A DNA stretch of 64,000 nucleotides from Riemerella anatipestifer ATCC 11845 = DSM 15868 (GTDB lineage: Bacteria; Bacteroidota; Bacteroidia; Flavobacteriales; Weeksellaceae): contig NC_017045.1 of assembly GCF_000252855.1 (NCBI RefSeq), positions 62,001 to 126,000 of the forward strand, in the 5' to 3' direction. A program made the translations under genes and the position numbers. The notes under the pieces were generated by a model that ran no database searches, was not told the DNA's origin, and saw only the letters and a program-made list of their open reading frames with translations. Of the stretch, positions 8,618-17,826 are shown one piece after another. The first letter of the stretch is position 1, and every line of letters starts with the position of its first letter.

Positions 8618-10795
8618 TTACAACTTAAACTCTAGTTTCACATTAAAGAATCGTCCTGTAAGTCTTACAGGTACTGGGTAAATGTAACCTGTATTGGCAT
8701 CGTTAATCCATTGGTTAGAAATGGTATTGTTGATGTTGAATGCATTAAACACCTGAACGCCTAAAGTCAATTCTTTAAAATTTCGCCAAAAAGGAGAATG
8801 AGCTTTAAAATCTTTTTGGTCTATAAAAACTTTGGATAACCCTATATCTACTCTTTTGTAAGCAGGGAGTGTTTTTTGATATTGATAAGGGTCGGCAAAA
8901 ACAGACGCTCCGTTAGGTAGTCCACTAGCGTAGATTAAAGTAAGATTGACTCTCATACTAGGGAACTTAGGCATATAGTCTTGATAGAACATAGCAACCC
9001 TAAATCTTTGGTCTGTTGGTCTTGGGATATAGCCTTTGTTATCAATGTTTTCAAACACTCTAGCATAGCTTAAAGATAGCCAAGAATCTACTCCAGGAAC
9101 AAACTCTCCAAATAATCTCGTATCTATACCATAGGCATAACCTTCGGAATTGTTTTGCCCAGAATATCTTATACGAACATTATCCACATAGTAAGGGATA
9201 AGGTGGTTCATCTTTTTATAATAGGCTTCCGTAGTGAGCTTAAATAGGCGATCTTTCCATTGAAATTCGTAGTCGTTGCCTAAAATGAGTTGCAAAGACT
9301 GCTGGGCTTTTATATTAGAATTAAAATTGCCTTCCAAATCCTTTATTTCTCTATAAAAAGGAGCTTGGTAGTAAATGCCTCCTGCTAGTCTAAATAGCAT
9401 ATCTGTATCCCAATCAGGCTTAATGGCTATTTGTAATCTAGGAGAAATAATGGTTTGATTATTAAAGCTCCAATGTTGCGTCCTGACACCTCCATTGATG
9501 AAAACTTTGTGCGTTTGCCAAAAGAATTTTTTAGAAGCTTGTACATAAGCCGAAAGTCGGCTAGGCTGTATTTCGTTTTGACCTCTAATATTGAATTTTA
9601 ACTTTAAGTCCGATGGGTCTAGCTGTCCAATAACCGCAGAAGCTCTAGGTGTACTATAACCTAAAGAGTCGGCAAGTTGCCATTCATTGGTATAGTCTTG
9701 TAGAAATTCTTTTTCGTATTTAATTCCTACCTCATAATCAGTATTTACATCAGGCGAAAATCTCGCTCTAAATTGAGACCCTAAAGTTCTTACTAATAAA
9801 TCATTTCTAGCGTGGTCTATCTGTCCACCTATATCATAAGAAACGGTTGGCTCTCCAGTAACAGGATTATAAGCCTGTAATTCGTAGGCAGAAGAGATAG
9901 TATAATATTCTTTCTCTCTGTTCTGATAAGCAAAATTATCTAATGAGAACTTCCATTTTTTATTAGGTTTAAAATGAACTGAGGCCGTCCCCATCATATT
10001 TTTATAAGTATCGTTTTCTCTTCCGTTGTAAAACACGGTAAGCGTCATTGGGGCTTGCAAAGTCCCAAAATTAACTTTTCGTTGTTTAGGAAGCATCGTG
10101 TAGTCATTTTTAGCATAATATCCAATGAAAGATAATTGCCATTTAGGATTGATATGGTAATTGATGAAGGTTTGAATATCAAAGTTTTGAGGGTTGAAAT
10201 CCGTATCTTCATTGAGTGTGTTAAGTACTAGATTGGTATTACGATAACGCCCTGAAACCAAAGCGGTTAATTTTTTATCTTTAGATGCACCGCCTAGCGT
10301 TAGTCTACCTCCAATAAGGCTGGCTTCTCCTGATACCTCTGTTTTTTCGGGTTCTCTATAATAAACATTAAGAGCAGACGACATCTTATCACCGTATCTA
10401 GCTTCAAAGCCACCTGAAGAAAAATTAACGGTAGAAACCATATCAGGGTTGATGATGCTCATACCTTCCTGTTGGGCATTTCTAATGAGGAAAGGACGAT
10501 AAAGTTCCACATCATTGATGTAGATTAAATTTTCGTCATAATTTCCACCTCTTACCATATATTGGGAGGAGAGCTCGGTATTGGAGTTTACCGAAGGCAA
10601 AGTTTTAATAAGCCCTTCAATACCACCTGAAATAGAAGCAATTTGCTGTGCTTCTTTAGCCGAAATATTAGTATTGGTAAGGTCGGTTACTTTTTTCTTG
10701 GCTCTCTTTTGGAAAACCACTTCTTCTATCTCTTTAGTCTTCTGAGCTACTGCTAGATAGGGCAATACAGCTAAGATAAGATATATCTTTTTCAA
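8618..10795 (-). CDS. TonB-dependent outer membrane receptor
   Basis: The 725-residue protein has a signal peptide (residues 1-17, ending AVA), a TonB-box-like KEIEEVVFQ segment just after it, a plug domain with a YMVRGGNYDENLIYINDVE block near residues 80-100, and a C-terminal barrel with alternating aromatic strands ending in KLEFKL. There is no SusD partner and no carboxypeptidase-like domain at the N-terminus, so a nutrient, metal or siderophore substrate is open. It begins 26 nt after kdsA and no clear separate promoter fits in the gap, so it is probably co-transcribed with kdsA. Confidence 0.88.
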   Translation of the reverse strand: MKKIYLILAVLPYLAVAQKTKEIEEVVFQKRAKKKVTDLTNTNISAKEAQQIASISGGIEGLIKTLPSVNSNTELSSQYMVRGGNYDENLIYINDVELYRPFLIRNAQQEGMSIINPDMVSTVNFSSGGFEARYGDKMSSALNVYYREPEKTEVSGEASLIGGRLTLGGASKDKKLTALVSGRYRNTNLVLNTLNEDTDFNPQNFDIQTFINYHINPKWQLSFIGYYAKNDYTMLPKQRKVNFGTLQAPMTLTVFYNGRENDTYKNMMGTASVHFKPNKKWKFSLDNFAYQNREKEYYTISSAYELQAYNPVTGEPTVSYDIGGQIDHARNDLLVRTLGSQFRARFSPDVNTDYEVGIKYEKEFLQDYTNEWQLADSLGYSTPRASAVIGQLDPSDLKLKFNIRGQNEIQPSRLSAYVQASKKFFWQTHKVFINGGVRTQHWSFNNQTIISPRLQIAIKPDWDTDMLFRLAGGIYYQAPFYREIKDLEGNFNSNIKAQQSLQLILGNDYEFQWKDRLFKLTTEAYYKKMNHLIPYYVDNVRIRYSGQNNSEGYAYGIDTRLFGEFVPGVDSWLSLSYARVFENIDNKGYIPRPTDQRFRVAMFYQDYMPKFPSMRVNLTLIYASGLPNGASVFADPYQYQKTLPAYKRVDIGLSKVFIDQKDFKAHSPFWRNFKELTLGVQVFNAFNINNTISNQWINDANTGYIYPVPVRLTGRFFNVKLEFKL

Positions 10796-10821
10796 AAGCG
10801 ATATTTTTAATGATTTTGATA

Positions 10822-11631
10822 CTAAATAATAGCCTCTCTTATTTTGGTAAGTTTAGCTAAAAGTGAGTCTAGTTGCTCTAGAGGGAGCATATTAGCACCA
10901 TCAGATTTTGCGTTTTTAGGGTCTGGGTGAGTTTCTATAAATAGTCCGTCTGCACCTACGGCAATCCCTGCTTTAGCAATGGTTTCTATGAGTTGAGGTT
11001 TTCCACCAGTTACACCAGACTCTTGGTTAGGCTGTTGTAAAGAGTGGGTTACATCTAATATTACAGGAGCGTAATTTTGCATTGTAGGGATACCTCTAAA
11101 GTCCACTACCAAATCGGTATAGCCAAAAGAATTACCTCGCTCTATAATGGCAACTTTATCATTGTCGCAGTCTTTTATTTTTTGCACTGCAAATTTCATT
11201 GCCTCGGGAGAGAGGAACTGTCCTTTTTTTAGAGTAATACACTTTCCTGTTTTGGCAGCAGACACGAGTAAATCTGTTTGTCTTACTAGGAAAGCAGGTA
11301 TTTGTAATACATCTACATATTGTGCGGCAAGAGTAGCGTGTTCGTTTTCGTGAATATCTGTTGTCGTGGGGATTCCGAACGTATCGCCTACTTTTTTAAG
11401 TATTTTAAGAGCTTTCTCGTCTCCTATTCCTGTAAAGGAATCTATCCTAGACCTATTGGCTTTTTTAAAACTTCCTTTAAAGATGTAAGGGATTTTATAT
11501 TTGTCCGAAAGTTTTACAATATGCTCTGCTATTTTCATTGCCATATCTCCGTTTTCTATGGCACAAGGTCCTGCTACTAGGAAGAAATTAGAAGAATTTT
11601 TATGACTGATATTATCTAAATGTTGTATCAT
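10822..11631 (-). CDS. kdsA: 3-deoxy-8-phosphooctulonate (KDO-8-P) synthase
   Basis: The 269-residue enzyme condenses phosphoenolpyruvate and arabinose-5-phosphate in the KDO branch of lipopolysaccharide synthesis. Family blocks are AGPCAIEN (residues 20-27), FKGSFKKANRS, TDIHE, PAFLVRQTDL, and ETHPDP. Cys23 sits where metal-dependent KDO-8-P synthases have a metal-binding Cys and metal-free enzymes such as the E. coli one have Asn, so this is predicted to be the metal-dependent class. Confidence 0.94.
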   Translation of the reverse strand: MIQHLDNISHKNSSNFFLVAGPCAIENGDMAMKIAEHIVKLSDKYKIPYIFKGSFKKANRSRIDSFTGIGDEKALKILKKVGDTFGIPTTTDIHENEHATLAAQYVDVLQIPAFLVRQTDLLVSAAKTGKCITLKKGQFLSPEAMKFAVQKIKDCDNDKVAIIERGNSFGYTDLVVDFRGIPTMQNYAPVILDVTHSLQQPNQESGVTGGKPQLIETIAKAGIAVGADGLFIETHPDPKNAKSDGANMLPLEQLDSLLAKLTKIREAII

Positions 11632-11706
11632 TTTTTTTTTAATTTAATTAAAGTATAAAGTTAAAGTATTTTTTTGAATGATGAAATACAGGTTTTTCTA
11701 ACGGTA

Positions 11707-11714
11707 CAAAAATA
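11707..11714 (-). promoter_or_regulatory. -7 promoter element for kdsA
   Basis: The minus strand reads TATTTTTG. The element overlaps the T-run of the rsmD terminator just upstream, so termination of rsmD and initiation of kdsA share sequence. Confidence 0.5.
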
Positions 11715-11765
11715 AAAACCTCAACTGTAATAATCAATTTTGAAGTTTGATAGTCAAGTTGAGGT
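11711..11765 (-). terminator. Intrinsic terminator after rsmD
   Basis: On the minus strand ACCTCAACT and AGTTGAGGT form a 9-bp stem around a roughly 30-nt loop, followed by a T-rich run. It lies 15 nt after the rsmD stop. Confidence 0.65.
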
Positions 11766-11779
11766 AAATTTATTTTGCT

Positions 11780-12340
11780 TTAAATGGTTTCTTTTTCAAA
11801 AAAAGAGAAACTTACATTTCCATATTTTCTGGTTTCTTTCAGGTGCTGATGTTCCAATATCATTCGGCTTTGATGTTCTAGCACGAAAAGTCCGTTTTCA
11901 GCAAGAATAGGACTATCTAAAACCAGATTGATTAAATCGTAATATTTTTTTTCAGGCAAATCAAACGGCGGGTCAGCAAATATCAAATTGAATGATTTAG
12001 TATGATTTCTACTCTTTTTTAACCATTCAAAAACATCGCTTCTTTGGACATTTATTTGTAAGCCAAAACCTAATTCTTGGGCTGTAGATTGTATAAATGC
12101 AGCGTGTTTAGAATTAAACTCTACCGAAGTAATGTCTTGGCAATCTCTAGAAGCTAACTCCAACGATATAGAGCCAATCCCTGCGAAAAGGTCTAATGCA
12201 GAGATGTAAGGCAGTTCTAACCTATGTTCTAATATACTGAATAAAGCCTCTTTAGCAAAATCTGTTGTAGGGCGAACTTCAAAATTTTTTGGGGCTAATA
12301 TTCGCTTAGCTTTCCACTTTCCAGAGATAATTCTATACAT
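11780..12340 (-). CDS. rsmD: 16S rRNA (guanine966-N2)-methyltransferase RsmD
   Basis: The 186-residue methyltransferase starts with the family block RIISGKWKAKRI and RPTTDFAKEALFSIL. The SAM-binding motif DLFAGIGS and the catalytic DPPF motif (common variant DPPY) are both present. Length is normal. It lies 25 nt downstream of the DUF3822 gene, an association common in Bacteroidota, and is followed by a terminator. Confidence 0.94.
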   Translation of the reverse strand: MYRIISGKWKAKRILAPKNFEVRPTTDFAKEALFSILEHRLELPYISALDLFAGIGSISLELASRDCQDITSVEFNSKHAAFIQSTAQELGFGLQINVQRSDVFEWLKKSRNHTKSFNLIFADPPFDLPEKKYYDLINLVLDSPILAENGLFVLEHQSRMILEHQHLKETRKYGNVSFSFFEKETI

Positions 12341-12365
12341 AATTTTAGTCGTTATTAAAGAGTAT

Positions 12366-13082
12366 TTAGTTCATAATGAAGTTCTTTTGAGGTAAGTTAT
12401 CAAAAACCACTTTTAAATTTTTGACAAACTTCCTAAGCTCCGATATAAAGGTTTCGTTTTCTGTAGTTTCTCCATACACATAAAACTGAGTGTCTGTAAT
12501 ATTAAATCCTATCTTACTAAGGGTAAACATAACAAAATAAAGAAAATCTACCTCCGAATTTACATCTAGATTGTTATAAAGGATTACCTTTTTTTTATCT
12601 AAAGCAAAAAACTCACACTGATGATGATATAGATTGATATGTATTTCCTTTTTATTCCCAGCTTCAAGTGTATTTAGGAACTTTTCTCCAGAGAAATTAA
12701 AATGCGTAGAAATACCTTTGCTTTTGATTTTTTTATAAAATAGGTCAGGCATCGTATAATAAAACTGAACGCCATATTTCTTATTTACAGAAAGCATTAC
12801 TTCCTCTTTGTCTTTATCTACTAGAGCGTTGTAAGAGATAAGTTCGTGAGCGACATCGTGCTGAGAAAAAGTAGAAGGCATCAATGTAAAATGATTGAGG
12901 GCAGAAATTACATCTATACTTACTATAGAAGGATAGTTTAGAATTTCCTCTAACTTATTGATTAAATAATCACTAGGGGAATCTTCTGTGATAAAAAAAA
13001 CTTTTTCTTCTTGTACTTCCTTACCACTAATAATTTGGTACTGGAGTCCTCCTTTAGTAAAAAGTAAAACTAATTTTTGCAT
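12366..13082 (-). CDS. DUF3822 family protein
   Basis: This 238-residue protein has the overall look of DUF3822, a Bacteroidota family with an actin-like ATPase fold usually encoded beside rsmD. No catalytic residues can be assigned by eye. No signal peptide or membrane segment is visible. It heads a two-gene unit with rsmD, with a TAACTTTG promoter element just upstream. Confidence 0.75.
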   Translation of the reverse strand: MQKLVLLFTKGGLQYQIISGKEVQEEKVFFITEDSPSDYLINKLEEILNYPSIVSIDVISALNHFTLMPSTFSQHDVAHELISYNALVDKDKEEVMLSVNKKYGVQFYYTMPDLFYKKIKSKGISTHFNFSGEKFLNTLEAGNKKEIHINLYHHQCEFFALDKKKVILYNNLDVNSEVDFLYFVMFTLSKIGFNITDTQFYVYGETTENETFISELRKFVKNLKVVFDNLPQKNFIMN

Positions 13083-13101
13083 AACCCATAATGAACTCGT
13101 G

Positions 13102-13109
13102 CAAAGTTA
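13102..13109 (-). promoter_or_regulatory. -7 promoter element for DUF3822-rsmD
   Basis: The minus strand reads TAACTTTG, 20 nt before the DUF3822 start codon. Confidence 0.55.
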
Positions 13110-13216
13110 CTAATATTTTTTTACTTAGAATAAAGCGGTAGAGCTTAATAAAAGGGTATTCTTTTTAATTATTTTCATACTCATAAAAAATAATTATCTT
13201 TAAGCACAATAAAAAA

Positions 13217-13936
13217 ATGTCTAAAATGGATTTAAAAAACAAAGTAGCATATATCACAGGAGGTACTAAAGGTATCGGTTTTGGAATTGCAAAAGAACTC
13301 TTGAAAAATGGATTGAAAGTCGCTATTAGTGGGAGAAGTAAGGAAGCTGTGGAAAAAGCAGTTTCTGAATTATCGGAATATAAAGACAACATCATAGGCG
13401 TAGTATCTGATGTGAAAGATTTTCAGGCAGAACAAGAGGCGGTTAAGTATATAGAAACTAAACTAGGCAATATAGATGTAGTGATAGCTAATGCAGGTTT
13501 AGGTTGCTTTAAACCAGTAGACGAAATTTCTTTAGAAGAATGGAATGCTATGATAGATACTAACCTTACAGGAGCTTTCCATACGATGAAAGCAACCGTG
13601 GAGTCTCTCAAGAAAACGCAGGGGTATTATATTAGTATTGCTAGTTTGGCGGGGGCATACTTTTTTGAAAAAGCGTCAGGATATAATGCATCTAAATTTG
13701 GTCCTGTAGGCTTTACCCAAGCAGCAATGTTAGATTTAAGAAAGTATAATATTAAAGTTTCTACCATTATGCCAGGTTCTGTAGCCTCTCATTTCAATGG
13801 TAACGAACCCTCAGATAAAGATTCTTGGAAAATTCAACCAGAAGACCTAGGGGAAATAGTGGTAGATTTACTTAGAATGAATCCTCGTACTTTACCTAGC
13901 AAAATAGAGGTAAGACCGTCTAATCCAAATAAATAA
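13217..13936 (+). CDS. Short-chain dehydrogenase/reductase (SDR)
   Basis: The 239-residue classical SDR has the cofactor loop TGGTKGIG near residues 13-20, an IANAG core (the NNAG position), a catalytic Ser in SIASLAG, and the active-site pair in YNASK. The substrate cannot be read from the sequence. It is transcribed alone, divergent from the DUF3822 gene. A start at 13226 (MDLKNK) is also possible. A -7-like TATCTTTA lies about 20 nt upstream. Confidence 0.88.
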   Translation: MSKMDLKNKVAYITGGTKGIGFGIAKELLKNGLKVAISGRSKEAVEKAVSELSEYKDNIIGVVSDVKDFQAEQEAVKYIETKLGNIDVVIANAGLGCFKPVDEISLEEWNAMIDTNLTGAFHTMKATVESLKKTQGYYISIASLAGAYFFEKASGYNASKFGPVGFTQAAMLDLRKYNIKVSTIMPGSVASHFNGNEPSDKDSWKIQPEDLGEIVVDLLRMNPRTLPSKIEVRPSNPNK

Positions 13937-13967
13937 TTATGCAATAAATAAATTTTAATATATAGTG

Positions 13968-13991
13968 TTATGCATGCATAATATATTTTTG
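13968..13991 (+). promoter_or_regulatory. etfBA promoter with 14-bp palindrome
   Basis: A perfect 14-bp palindrome (TTATGCATGCATAA, 13968-13981) lies directly upstream of a -7 element TATTTTTG (13984-13991). It sits where RNA polymerase would bind, so it could be a repressor operator. The start codon of etfB is about 40 nt downstream. Confidence 0.5.
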
Positions 13992-14032
13992 TTATATTAG
14001 CAACGATTTATAAACATAAAAATAAAGAAAAT

Positions 14033-14779
14033 ATGAAAATATTAGTTTGTATTAGTAGTGTTCCAGATACTACATCTAAAATCAACTTTACAGCAGATAA
14101 ATCAGCTTTTGATAAAAACGGAATTCAGTGGGTTATCAATCCATTAGATGAGTTTGCACTTACTAAAGCGATTAAATTACAGCAATCAAACGGAGCAAAA
14201 GTAACCGTAGTTAATGTAGGAGATGCAGGTACAGAAGCAGTAATTAGAAAAGCGTTGGCAATAGGTGCAGATGATGCTATCCGTATCAATGCAGAGCCGC
14301 AGGATAGTTTTTCGGTAGCTAAAGAAATCGCAAATGTAGCTAAAGAGGGAGGCTATGATTTGGTACTTTGCGGTAAAGAGTCTATTGATTATAACGGTGG
14401 AGCAGTACCAGCAATGTTGGCTCAGTTTTTAGACCAGCCTTTCGTTAATGCTTGTGTTGGGTTAGAGGTAAACGGTTCTGAAGTTATCGCAGTAAGAGAA
14501 ATTGATGGTGGTAAAGAAACAGTTTCTGTATCACTTCCATTGGTAGTTGCTGGTCAGAAAGGTTTAGTGGACGAAAAAGAACTTATTATTCCAAATATGA
14601 GAGGTATTATGTCTGCAAGAACTAAGCCTCTTAATGTGCAAGAGCCGTCTCAAAACGAAGTAAAGGTAAGTGCAGTGTCTTTTGATAGTGTTCCGCCAAG
14701 AGCTTCTGTTAAACTATTTTCACCAGACGATTTAGACGCTCTTGTAAAAGCTCTTCACGAAGAAGCTAAGGTAATCTAA
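14033..14779 (+). CDS. etfB: Electron transfer flavoprotein subunit beta
   Basis: The 248-residue beta subunit pairs with EtfA to carry electrons from acyl-CoA dehydrogenases and similar flavoenzymes to the respiratory chain. Family features are the start MKILVCISSVPDTTSK, the VINPLDEFALTKA block, the AMP-binding loop region, and GKESIDYNGGAVP. The gene precedes etfA by 44 nt in one operon. Length is normal. Confidence 0.95.
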   Translation: MKILVCISSVPDTTSKINFTADKSAFDKNGIQWVINPLDEFALTKAIKLQQSNGAKVTVVNVGDAGTEAVIRKALAIGADDAIRINAEPQDSFSVAKEIANVAKEGGYDLVLCGKESIDYNGGAVPAMLAQFLDQPFVNACVGLEVNGSEVIAVREIDGGKETVSVSLPLVVAGQKGLVDEKELIIPNMRGIMSARTKPLNVQEPSQNEVKVSAVSFDSVPPRASVKLFSPDDLDALVKALHEEAKVI

Positions 14780-14823
14780 GGGAGTTTTATTATAATATAA
14801 TTTAACATATAAAAACAAAAATA

Positions 14824-15768
14824 ATGGCAATATTCGTATATACAGAAAATATAAACGGTGTTTATAAAAAAGCAGCTTTTGAAGCGGTATCTTACGCTAA
14901 AGCTGTAGCAGATAAAGCAGGAACTAGCGTAACGGCAGTAAGCATCAATGCTACAGATAGTTCAGAATTATTATATAAATATGGGGCAGAGAAAGTTATC
15001 CATATTAAAGATGAAGGGTTAAAATCTTTCAGTGCTAAGGCTTATGCTAAAGCTATAGCGGAAGTGGTAGATGGAGTAGTGGTTTTTCCACATACTACTG
15101 ATGCGGCTTCTGTGGCACCAATGTTGGCAGTTCTCAAAAATAGTTCTCTTATTACTAATGTGGTAGAAGCACCTACTTCGGTAACACCTTTAGAGGTTAA
15201 AAGAAAAGCTTTTTCAGGAAAGGCTTTTATGGTAGCTAAAGCTGATGGTAATGTAGTATTAACAGTTTCTCAAAACGCATTTGGAGTAAAAAAAAATCCA
15301 GTTTCAGGTTCGGAGGAAGAGAAAACTTTAGGTGTGGCTAATACAGATATAAAAGTGGTAAACCATGAACAATCTTCTGGAAAATTAGACCTTAAAGAGG
15401 CAGAAGTAGTAGTTTCAGCAGGTAGAGGAATGAAAGGTCCTGAAAATTGGGGAATGGTAGAAGAGTTGGCTCAAGTTTTAGGAGCGGCTACTGCTTGTTC
15501 TAAACCAGTTTCTGATATTGGTTGGAGACCTCACTCTGAGCACGTGGGACAAACAGGTAAAGCGATAGCACCTAATTTGTATGTTGCAATAGGTATTTCT
15601 GGAGCTATTCAGCATTTGGCTGGGGTTAATTCGTCTAAAACCATTGTGGTTATCAATAATGACCCTGAAGCACCATTCTTTAAATCTGCGGATTACGGTG
15701 TGGTAGGCGATGCTTTCCAAGTGATACCTGCTCTTACCGAAAAAATAAAAGCGATAAAAGGAGCCTAA
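14824..15768 (+). CDS. etfA: Electron transfer flavoprotein subunit alpha
   Basis: The 314-residue alpha subunit carries the FAD-binding C-terminal domain: VSAGRGMKGPENW, KPVSDIGWRPHSEHVGQTGK, and GISGAIQHLAGVNSSKTIVVINNDP split over the FAD site. It partners with the adjacent EtfB. A terminator follows the gene. Confidence 0.95.
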   Translation: MAIFVYTENINGVYKKAAFEAVSYAKAVADKAGTSVTAVSINATDSSELLYKYGAEKVIHIKDEGLKSFSAKAYAKAIAEVVDGVVVFPHTTDAASVAPMLAVLKNSSLITNVVEAPTSVTPLEVKRKAFSGKAFMVAKADGNVVLTVSQNAFGVKKNPVSGSEEEKTLGVANTDIKVVNHEQSSGKLDLKEAEVVVSAGRGMKGPENWGMVEELAQVLGAATACSKPVSDIGWRPHSEHVGQTGKAIAPNLYVAIGISGAIQHLAGVNSSKTIVVINNDPEAPFFKSADYGVVGDAFQVIPALTEKIKAIKGA

Positions 15769-15792
15769 ATTTTATCATAAAATTAAAGAAAA

Positions 15793-15826
15793 GCCACCAT
15801 ACTTATTCAAGGGTATGGTGCTTTTA
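15793..15826 (+). terminator. Intrinsic terminator after etfBA
   Basis: CACCATAC and GTATGGTG form an 8-bp stem around an 8-10-nt loop, with CTTTTAT after it. Confidence 0.75.
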
Positions 15827-15840
15827 TATATCTTTGCTCT

Positions 15841-16437
15841 ATGGATTATAAAAAGCTAGTTATTAGAGGTATTTCTTACAGCCAAACACAATCGGGGGCT
15901 TATGCTTTGCTTTTAGAAGAGGTGGAAAGTTCTATAAAATTACCAGTAGTTATAGGTAGTTTTGAGGCTCAATCTATATCTTTAGCTTTAGAGAAAGATT
16001 TGAAGCCTGTTCGTCCTCTTACACACGACTTGTTTGCTAGTTTTATTAGAGATACCAATTATAGTTTAGAATATATTGTCATTTATCAAATTATAGATGG
16101 TGTTTTCTTTTCTCATATCCATTTCAAAAATAATTCTACAAGAGAAACCTTGTTTTTAGATGCAAGAACTTCTGATGCTGTAGCAATGGCGGTGAGATTT
16201 GGGGTGTCTATTTACACTACCAAAGAAGTTTTGGAAGAGGCGGGTATTCTTTTAGAGATACAACAACTAAACGAGGAGGACGATATAGTTACAGAATTTC
16301 ATAATGAAAAACAAGATAATAGAGTGTCTTTAGAAGAGCTAAGAATGCAGCTAGACGAAGCGGTAAAAAATGAAGATTTTGACTTGGCTTTTCAGTTGCA
16401 AGAAGAAATTAAGAAACGACAAAGACCAATAGACTAA
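15841..16437 (+). CDS. Bifunctional nuclease (BFN/DUF151) domain protein with UVR motif
   Basis: The first 135 residues of this 198-residue protein form a BFN domain (PVVIGSFEAQSI, RPLTHDLF, LDARTSDAVAMAVRF). The last 40 residues form a UvrB/UvrC-type helical motif (LEELRMQLDEAVKNEDFDLA). BFN homologues have reported nuclease activity, but the cellular role in this phylum is not established. It is followed after 11 nt by the nucleoside permease, so the two may share a transcript. Confidence 0.88.
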   Translation: MDYKKLVIRGISYSQTQSGAYALLLEEVESSIKLPVVIGSFEAQSISLALEKDLKPVRPLTHDLFASFIRDTNYSLEYIVIYQIIDGVFFSHIHFKNNSTRETLFLDARTSDAVAMAVRFGVSIYTTKEVLEEAGILLEIQQLNEEDDIVTEFHNEKQDNRVSLEELRMQLDEAVKNEDFDLAFQLQEEIKKRQRPID

Positions 16438-16448
16438 AACATACTAAA

Positions 16449-17708
16449 ATGAATATAAAACTAAAACTTACTGTACTTAATTTTTTACAGTATTTCGTGT
16501 GGGGAGCTTGGCTTATTACGATGGCTACTTTTTGGTTTGATACTAAGCAATGGGGAGGTGCAGAGTTTGGGGTTATATTCTCCACAATGGGGATTGCCTC
16601 TATCTTTATGCCTACTTTGGCAGGGATAGTAGCAGACAGGTGGATAAATGCTGAAAAACTTTACGGGATATTACACATTGCGTATGCAGGGACGCTTTTT
16701 TATTTGCCTCATGCTTCGAACCCTACGGCTTTCTTTTGGGTGATGTTGGTAGCGATGGTGTTTTATATGCCTACAATTGCGTTGTCTAATTCAATCAATT
16801 ATCATATTCTTAAAGAACATCATTATGATGTGGTTAAGGTATTCCCTAGTCTTAGAGTTTGGGGAACGGTTGGGTTTATTGCAGCGATGTGGGCTACCAA
16901 TCTTACAGGAAATAAAGCGTCTGAAAATCAGTTTTATATTGCGGCGATAGTAGCGGTGTTGTTGGGTATTTATGCCTTTACACTTCCGAAGTGTCCACCA
17001 CAGAACTTGATTCCTAAAGAGGCTTCTTGGCAAGAAAAAATGGGCTTCAATGCGTTTAAACTATTTAAGAGTTATAAGATGGCATTGTTCTTCTTGTTCT
17101 CTATGTTTTTAGGTGCTGCGTTACAACTTACAAATGCTTATGGAGATACTTTTTTATCAGACTTTGGTAAAAATCCATTATACAAAAATAGTTTAGTGGT
17201 GGAGCGTTCTACGATTATTATGTCTATTTCTCAAATATCCGAAACGCTGTTCATTCTGGCGATACCATTTTTCTTAAAGAAATTTGGCATCAAAAAAGTG
17301 ATGTTGATGAGTATGGGAGCTTGGGTGCTTCGCTTTGGATTCTTTGCTTATGGTTCTCCAGAAGGCTTTGGATTGGTGCTTATTATTCTATCGTGTATTG
17401 TGTACGGTATGGCGTTTGACTTCTTTAATGTATCGGGTTCGTTATTTGTGGAGGCGACAACAGACGAGAAAATTCGTTCCTCAGCACAAGGGTTATTTAT
17501 GATGATGACGAATGGTTTTGGGGCTATTATGGGTAGTGTAGTGAGTGGTAGAATGATAGATGCATTCTTTTTAGATGCTTCGGGTAATAAAATGTGGCAG
17601 GAGATATGGCTAGTGTTTGCGATATATGCCTTAATAATTACGGTTCTTTTTGCGGTAATGTTTAAGCATAAACATAAGCCAGAAGAAGTGGCAACAGTAA
17701 AACATTAG
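16449..17708 (+). CDS. Nucleoside:H+ symporter family permease (NupG-like MFS)
   Basis: The 419-residue protein has about twelve membrane segments and the family features FLQYFVWGAWLITM near residue 12, GIVADRWINAEK, and the VWGTVGFI segment. It resembles nucleoside permeases of the NHS family, which import nucleosides with protons. It follows the BFN gene by 11 nt and ends in a terminator. Substrate is inferred from the family only. Confidence 0.82.
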   Translation: MNIKLKLTVLNFLQYFVWGAWLITMATFWFDTKQWGGAEFGVIFSTMGIASIFMPTLAGIVADRWINAEKLYGILHIAYAGTLFYLPHASNPTAFFWVMLVAMVFYMPTIALSNSINYHILKEHHYDVVKVFPSLRVWGTVGFIAAMWATNLTGNKASENQFYIAAIVAVLLGIYAFTLPKCPPQNLIPKEASWQEKMGFNAFKLFKSYKMALFFLFSMFLGAALQLTNAYGDTFLSDFGKNPLYKNSLVVERSTIIMSISQISETLFILAIPFFLKKFGIKKVMLMSMGAWVLRFGFFAYGSPEGFGLVLIILSCIVYGMAFDFFNVSGSLFVEATTDEKIRSSAQGLFMMMTNGFGAIMGSVVSGRMIDAFFLDASGNKMWQEIWLVFAIYALIITVLFAVMFKHKHKPEEVATVKH

Positions 17709-17734
17709 AATTTTATATTTATCAATACAGAAGG

Positions 17735-17766
17735 CAGACCAGTTGAGAAATTGGTCTGTTTTTTTA
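17735..17766 (+). terminator. Intrinsic terminator after the nucleoside permease
   Basis: CAGACCA and TGGTCTG form a stem around a 10-nt loop with an eight-base T-run. Confidence 0.85.
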
Positions 17767-17826
17767 TTGATTTGGATATGAGATATATGAGGGTAATTTG
17801 TTATATTCGTGCCGATAAAAGTAGTA

